From assembly GCA_041675005.1 (NCBI GenBank), contig JBAYUQ010000015.1:7279-71278 (forward strand): a stretch of DNA of 64,000 nt, in the 5' to 3' direction. The notes below the pieces were generated by a model. It saw only the letters and a list, made by a program, of their open reading frames with translations, was not told where the DNA came from and did not search any database. This document shows, one piece after another, positions 60,102 through 64,000 of this stretch. This DNA comes from PGYR01 sp041675005 (GTDB lineage Bacteria > Bacteroidota > Ignavibacteria > Kapaibacteriales > UBA2268). Position 1 is the first letter of the stretch. Each line of letters opens with the position of its first letter. The position numbers and the translations under genes were made by a program.

Positions 60102-62891
60102 TTATAAGTTAAATTTAATTCCAGCAGTCGCTCTTGTATTATAATATTCTAGTTGCATTACTCTACTAGAAACACCTTGGAAATATCTAAGTGGCTGGTT
60201 AGTAAGGTTATTTACTTCGAAGAAGAAACTAAACTGGTCAGTAAACTTATACGAACCATTTATATCTAAGAAGAATTGTTCGTCATAGTATCTATCATTT
60301 CTTGCTTCGCTCTCGAGTTGATCTATATAACTAGAAGCATAGTTTCCTGATATTCTCAAAGTTAAATCTTTATTTTCCCATGATAGTGATACGTTAAAAG
60401 TATTCTCAGCTGTACCTGGTAATGATAAATCCGTTTCATCTCTCCCATCTATACCTAACCCACTTACAGAAGAATTTGTATATGTGTAATTAGTATATAT
60501 ATTTAGATACTCTAGAAAAGATGGAAGGAAATCTAGTCTTCTTTGGAAAGCTATCTCTGCACCCATGATTTTAGCTGAGGCACCATTTCGGGGAGTGCTA
60601 TAGTCATCATAAACATCACCTGTCCCAGGCTCTACGTAGTCTCTAGTATTAAAAGTATAAGTAAAGTCTGTCAAATCTTTATAAAAAGCTCCAAGAGATA
60701 AGATACCTACAGACTCATAATAGTGTTCATACATCAAATCAAAATTCATTGCATTAGTTGGTTTTAGAGAAGGGTTTCCTTCTTTTAATTCTCTATCACC
60801 TCCATCAATTATAATTTGTCTATAAGGGGCTATATCGTAGTAGTTTGGTCTTGATAAAGAGTTAGTCCAAGCCGCTCTAAGTAAGTCAGATTCGGTAAGA
60901 GCATATTTCACATGTAATGAAGGAAGGATATTTACATAGCTATCTGTACCTGTTGTAGGAGTGATTGTAGTAGTTCCTTCATCTTCATTTACTTCAAATT
61001 TATTTGCGTTATATGTTAGGTCTGTTGACTCTAATCTAACACCATACAGAATATGAAGTTTGTCGGTGAAGTCGTGTTCAGCCATTATATATCCACCAAA
61101 TATATTCTCTTTAGCATCAAAATTAGCAGGTACATATTCTTCTTTTATATCTTTTTTCTCAAACTTTGATTCATCAGTAAAATCAAGATTTCCAAGAAAT
61201 TCTCTAGATACAAAGTCACCAGCTACATAATCACCAGGCAGGAAGTTATCCTTTGATTTGTTCGAAGATGCAGAATACATTTCTTGTAAAAATTGAGCTT
61301 CGTAACTATCAGTAGGCTTATACTCGAAAAAGTCATTGTCTCTAAGTTTTGTTTTCATTCTAAACCTTCCTCCGAATTTGACTTTTGAATTATACCATTC
61401 CAAAGGTAATTCGAAATCTATTTTACCATTGAAATCCACATCTTCAGTATATTGATTTAGTTCTTCTATTTTATCAAATTCGTATTTAGCAAAAGCATTG
61501 TCTGCATTATCATAACTAATGTTTGGTTTTTCTAAATTAGATAAGTTTTGAATTACAGAAGCCCCATCATAAGCTACATCTATATATCGTTCGTTTGGTC
61601 TATCCTCAGATGCTTTTGCATAGTTACTATTCCAATTCATCTTTAAAGAATTGAATAATAAATGCTGACCAGAAATAGCAATATTCATAGTTTGTTGTTC
61701 TTCTAATCTTGAATAGTCCGTATTTCCTCCACCAATACCACCTTTCGTTTGTCTGATAATCTCAGTAGGGTAAGCGCCATTTTCTTGATTGTCAAATTTG
61801 AATCTAGTTCTGTATCTATTTTCCCAATCATCTCTATTATTGAAGATTCCTCCAAGATTTATAGTATTATTCTCGTCAAATTTGTAATCTAGATCTAAAG
61901 ATATAGAAGATCTAACTCTTTGAACTTCGTATTGTCTAATTTGGAAATCTTCCATAAATGAAGTATTATTATCATCAAATGCCCATTCTACTTCAACATT
62001 ATCAGAACCTAGTTTATGATTATTATAAGAACCACTAACAACAAATCCTAATTTATCATCTAGTAGTCTTTCACCGTAAATCAATGCTCCATTTAAAATA
62101 GGTTTTTCACTTAGAGCATTATATCCAGAACCAGCTGTAACGGACAATCTTCTTTCACTTGGTGCATTCCGAGTAACGAGATTAATTGATCCACCAATCG
62201 CATCTGCATCCATATTAGGAGTTAATGCCTTACTAACCTCTATTGATTGTACCATATCAGCAGAAACTAAATCTAATTGGACTTCTCTATTCTCAGCTTC
62301 GGCAGATGGGATTCTATTACCGTTAATAGTAACTGAATTCAGTCTAGCAGCTGTCCCACGTATAAGTCCAAATCTTGCCTCGCCTTGATCATTTTGAACT
62401 GTTATACCAGGTACTCTCTTTAGTGCATCTCCGACATTTGCATCTGGGAAACGACCTACTTGGTCCGCTGATATTATATTGGTAATATTATTGTTATTTT
62501 TTTGAGTATTGAGAGCTTTAGCTTGTCCTTTTAGCCCATCACCTAAAACTAATACTTCATCAGCATTAATTGTTCCTGAGACAAGTAAGAATTTGAGTGA
62601 AGATGTCTTTTTATCAGTTATTTCAATTTCTTCTACTTTATTAGAATAACCTAGATAACTAACCGTTATGGTGTGTGTTCCTATAGGAACATTTAGTATC
62701 TGAAAATTTCCAGATTTATCAGTAACGGCACCAAGTTTTGTCCCCTTCACCTTCACAACAGCTCCAGGTAAATAGTAACCATTTGATGAATCGAGGACCT
62801 GACCAGTAATAATACCTTCTGGTTTGAAAGCTAAGGCAACAGTAGTTGCAATTATGAAAAGAGCTAGTATAGATAATAATTTCTTCAACAT
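60102..62891 (-). CDS. TonB-dependent receptor with carboxypeptidase-like N-terminus
   Basis: This 929-residue outer-membrane transporter has a signal peptide, then a CarboxypepD_reg-like domain (ITGQVLDSSNGYYLPGAVV, VTVSYLGYSNKVEEIEI), a plug domain (VGDALKRVPGITVQ, RLNSVTINGNRIPS, IGGSINLVTRN) and a 22-strand-type barrel ending YNTRATAGIKFNL. The plug resembles the TIGR01782-type receptors often linked to sugar- or phosphate-ester uptake. No SusD partner is next to it; instead a phytase-like lipoprotein follows 17 bp later, suggesting organic phosphate or inositol phosphate as cargo. A GGAG lies 8 bases before the ATG and a perfect TAAGTTTG element lies 39 bp upstream. Confidence 0.92.
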   Translation of the reverse strand: MLKKLLSILALFIIATTVALAFKPEGIITGQVLDSSNGYYLPGAVVKVKGTKLGAVTDKSGNFQILNVPIGTHTITVSYLGYSNKVEEIEITDKKTSSLKFLLVSGTINADEVLVLGDGLKGQAKALNTQKNNNNITNIISADQVGRFPDANVGDALKRVPGITVQNDQGEARFGLIRGTAARLNSVTINGNRIPSAEAENREVQLDLVSADMVQSIEVSKALTPNMDADAIGGSINLVTRNAPSERRLSVTAGSGYNALSEKPILNGALIYGERLLDDKLGFVVSGSYNNHKLGSDNVEVEWAFDDNNTSFMEDFQIRQYEVQRVRSSISLDLDYKFDENNTINLGGIFNNRDDWENRYRTRFKFDNQENGAYPTEIIRQTKGGIGGGNTDYSRLEEQQTMNIAISGQHLLFNSLKMNWNSNYAKASEDRPNERYIDVAYDGASVIQNLSNLEKPNISYDNADNAFAKYEFDKIEELNQYTEDVDFNGKIDFELPLEWYNSKVKFGGRFRMKTKLRDNDFFEYKPTDSYEAQFLQEMYSASSNKSKDNFLPGDYVAGDFVSREFLGNLDFTDESKFEKKDIKEEYVPANFDAKENIFGGYIMAEHDFTDKLHILYGVRLESTDLTYNANKFEVNEDEGTTTITPTTGTDSYVNILPSLHVKYALTESDLLRAAWTNSLSRPNYYDIAPYRQIIIDGGDRELKEGNPSLKPTNAMNFDLMYEHYYESVGILSLGAFYKDLTDFTYTFNTRDYVEPGTGDVYDDYSTPRNGASAKIMGAEIAFQRRLDFLPSFLEYLNIYTNYTYTNSSVSGLGIDGRDETDLSLPGTAENTFNVSLSWENKDLTLRISGNYASSYIDQLESEARNDRYYDEQFFLDINGSYKFTDQFSFFFEVNNLTNQPLRYFQGVSSRVMQLEYYNTRATAGIKFNL

Positions 62892-62930
62892 TGATACTCC
62901 AATATTAGTTTATGTAAAATTAATTTTGTG

Positions 62931-62938
62931 CAAACTTA
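62931..62938 (-). promoter_or_regulatory. Candidate -7 promoter element of the TonB receptor operon
   Basis: The minus strand reads TAAGTTTG, a perfect TAnnTTTG, 39 bp before the ATG at 62891. No -33 TTTG at the usual distance is seen. Confidence 0.45.
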
Positions 62939-63150
62939 TAGTTGAATTGTTAGCTCTTGTGGTAATCTGAGTTAATGATTAGTTAAGTTGAAAACATGTA
63001 CGAAAAATTAATTTCTTCAAAACTTTAAATTTTTTGACTTGTTGTTCGTTTGAAAATACCTTGCTGCCATCTATTTCTATAAATTATTTAGGAAGTTTGG
63101 CAATCAATAATTAAATTGAATTCTATACAAACAATAAAAATGCTAATAAT

Positions 63151-63987
63151 ATGGCTTGGTTTAAAAGATCTGAACAGAATATAAAAAATGATGGCCACAG
63201 GAATATGCCTGATGGTTTGTGGACGAAAGCTCCAAATGGTAATGTGATATATAAGAAAGAATTAGAAGAAAATTTATATACTGACCCTACAAGTGATCAC
63301 CACTTCCGAATAAGTGTAAAAGAATATGTAGGTATTATCTTCGACGAAGGTACATTCAAAGAAACACATAAGAAAGTACACTCGGCTGACCCTCTAGATT
63401 TCGAAGATACAAAAGCATATAAAGATAGATTAGTCGCAGCTTACAAAAAATCCGACAGCTCCGATGCCTTGACAACAGGTCACGGTAAGATAAATGGTAA
63501 GAAGGTTTCATTCGGTTGTATGAACTTCGATTTTATTGGTGGGAGTATGGGTTCCGTAGTTGGCGAAAAATTCGTTCGTGCTACCCATTATGCAATTAAG
63601 AATAAATGTCCACTTATAGTGATTTCCGCTTCTGGTGGAGCACGAATGCAAGAAGCTGTGATATCTCTTATGCAGATGGCAAAAACGAGTGTGGCACTTG
63701 CACAGTTAGACGATGCGGGATTACCTTTCATCTCTATACTATCTGACCCTACAACAGGTGGTGTTAGTGCTAGTTTCGCGATGTTGGGCGATGTTATAAT
63801 AGCAGAACCTGGTGCATTAATCGGATTCGCTGGCCCAAGAGTAATAGAGCAAACTATCAAACGCAAATTGCCAGAGGGATTCCAAACTTCAGAGTTCTTA
63901 CTTGAACACGGATTTGTAGATATGATAGTTCATAGAAAACAGTTAAAAGAAGAACTAACAACAATCATAGATTGGTTTGGTTTCTAA
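63151..63987 (+). CDS. accD: Acetyl-CoA carboxylase carboxyltransferase subunit beta
   Basis: This 278-residue protein transfers the carboxyl group from biotin to acetyl-CoA in fatty-acid synthesis. It begins MAWFKRSEQNI and contains MNFDFIGGSMGSVVGEKFVR, VISASGGARMQEAVISLMQM, ILSDPTTGGVSASFAMLGDV and ALIGFAGPRVIEQTIK, all classic AccD blocks. The N-terminal zinc ribbon is altered: where standard AccD has four cysteines flanking VIYKKELEENL, this protein has K-A-P-N-G-N before it and Y-T-D-P-T-S-D-H-H after it, with no cysteine. Loss of these cysteines is, as far as I recall, also found in Flavobacteria, so it is a lineage trait and not damage. The stop is 14 bp before the window end. Confidence 0.96.
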   Translation: MAWFKRSEQNIKNDGHRNMPDGLWTKAPNGNVIYKKELEENLYTDPTSDHHFRISVKEYVGIIFDEGTFKETHKKVHSADPLDFEDTKAYKDRLVAAYKKSDSSDALTTGHGKINGKKVSFGCMNFDFIGGSMGSVVGEKFVRATHYAIKNKCPLIVISASGGARMQEAVISLMQMAKTSVALAQLDDAGLPFISILSDPTTGGVSASFAMLGDVIIAEPGALIGFAGPRVIEQTIKRKLPEGFQTSEFLLEHGFVDMIVHRKQLKEELTTIIDWFGF

Positions 63988-64000
63988 TAGAACCATATTA

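Overview
The window is A+T-rich and comes from a Bacteroidota/Chlorobiota-type (FCB) bacterium. A little-studied lineage such as Kapabacteria or Ignavibacteria is plausible, but this is inferred from style and not from a marker gene. The signs are several secreted proteins ending in Por-secretion (type IX, T9SS) C-terminal domains; promoter -7 elements of the Bacteroidota form TAnnTTTG; TlpA thioredoxins with regulatory-like N-termini; a large SecA; and an AccD that lacks the zinc-finger cysteines.

Layout. (1) 1-19914, minus strand: six closely spaced secreted or outer-membrane genes. In transcription order they are a 433-aa GIGT-repeat protein, a 4,076-aa modular surface protein, two related mid-sized surface proteins (742 and 759 aa, the second with a dockerin-like end), a 435-aa T9SS-sorted protein and a truncated outer-membrane protein. 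A consensus -7 element and a perfect 20-bp palindrome lie in front of the operon. Upstream is a NarL-type response regulator translationally coupled to NAD synthetase. (2) 22764-24593: a short DUF1328 membrane protein, CoaE and a transaldolase, with degenerate dispersed repeats. (3) 24965-28285: a C-type-lectin T9SS protein, a small anchored protein and an orphan Rhs C-terminal fragment carrying a parvovirus-VP1-like phospholipase A2 signature. (4) 28352-39043: housekeeping genes speB, secA, tRNA-His, an Omp28-type protein, clpP-clpX-deacylase, rplU-rpmA. (5) 39499-46672: a five-gene operon of class III aminotransferase, nitrilase-type amidase, VOC protein, oversized Orn/Lys/Arg-decarboxylase-type PLP enzyme and an ATP-grasp enzyme with a histone-like lysine-rich tail. 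(6) 46867-53210: an Asp-box propeller protein with a G9 tract, a Cys-rich secreted protein behind a pentanucleotide-repeat promoter, metG, and a MntA/HepT toxin-antitoxin pair. (7) 53321-63987: tandem TlpA-like proteins, an AraC regulator, two small conserved proteins, a TonB receptor/phytase-like lipoprotein pair and accD.

The most promising candidates for undescribed biology are the five-gene PLP/ATP-grasp operon, the surface-protein operon with its shared C-terminal IGQ signature, the spacer-repeat promoter at 49763-49799, and the Rhs phospholipase fragment. All homology calls were made by eye from motifs; no database search was run.
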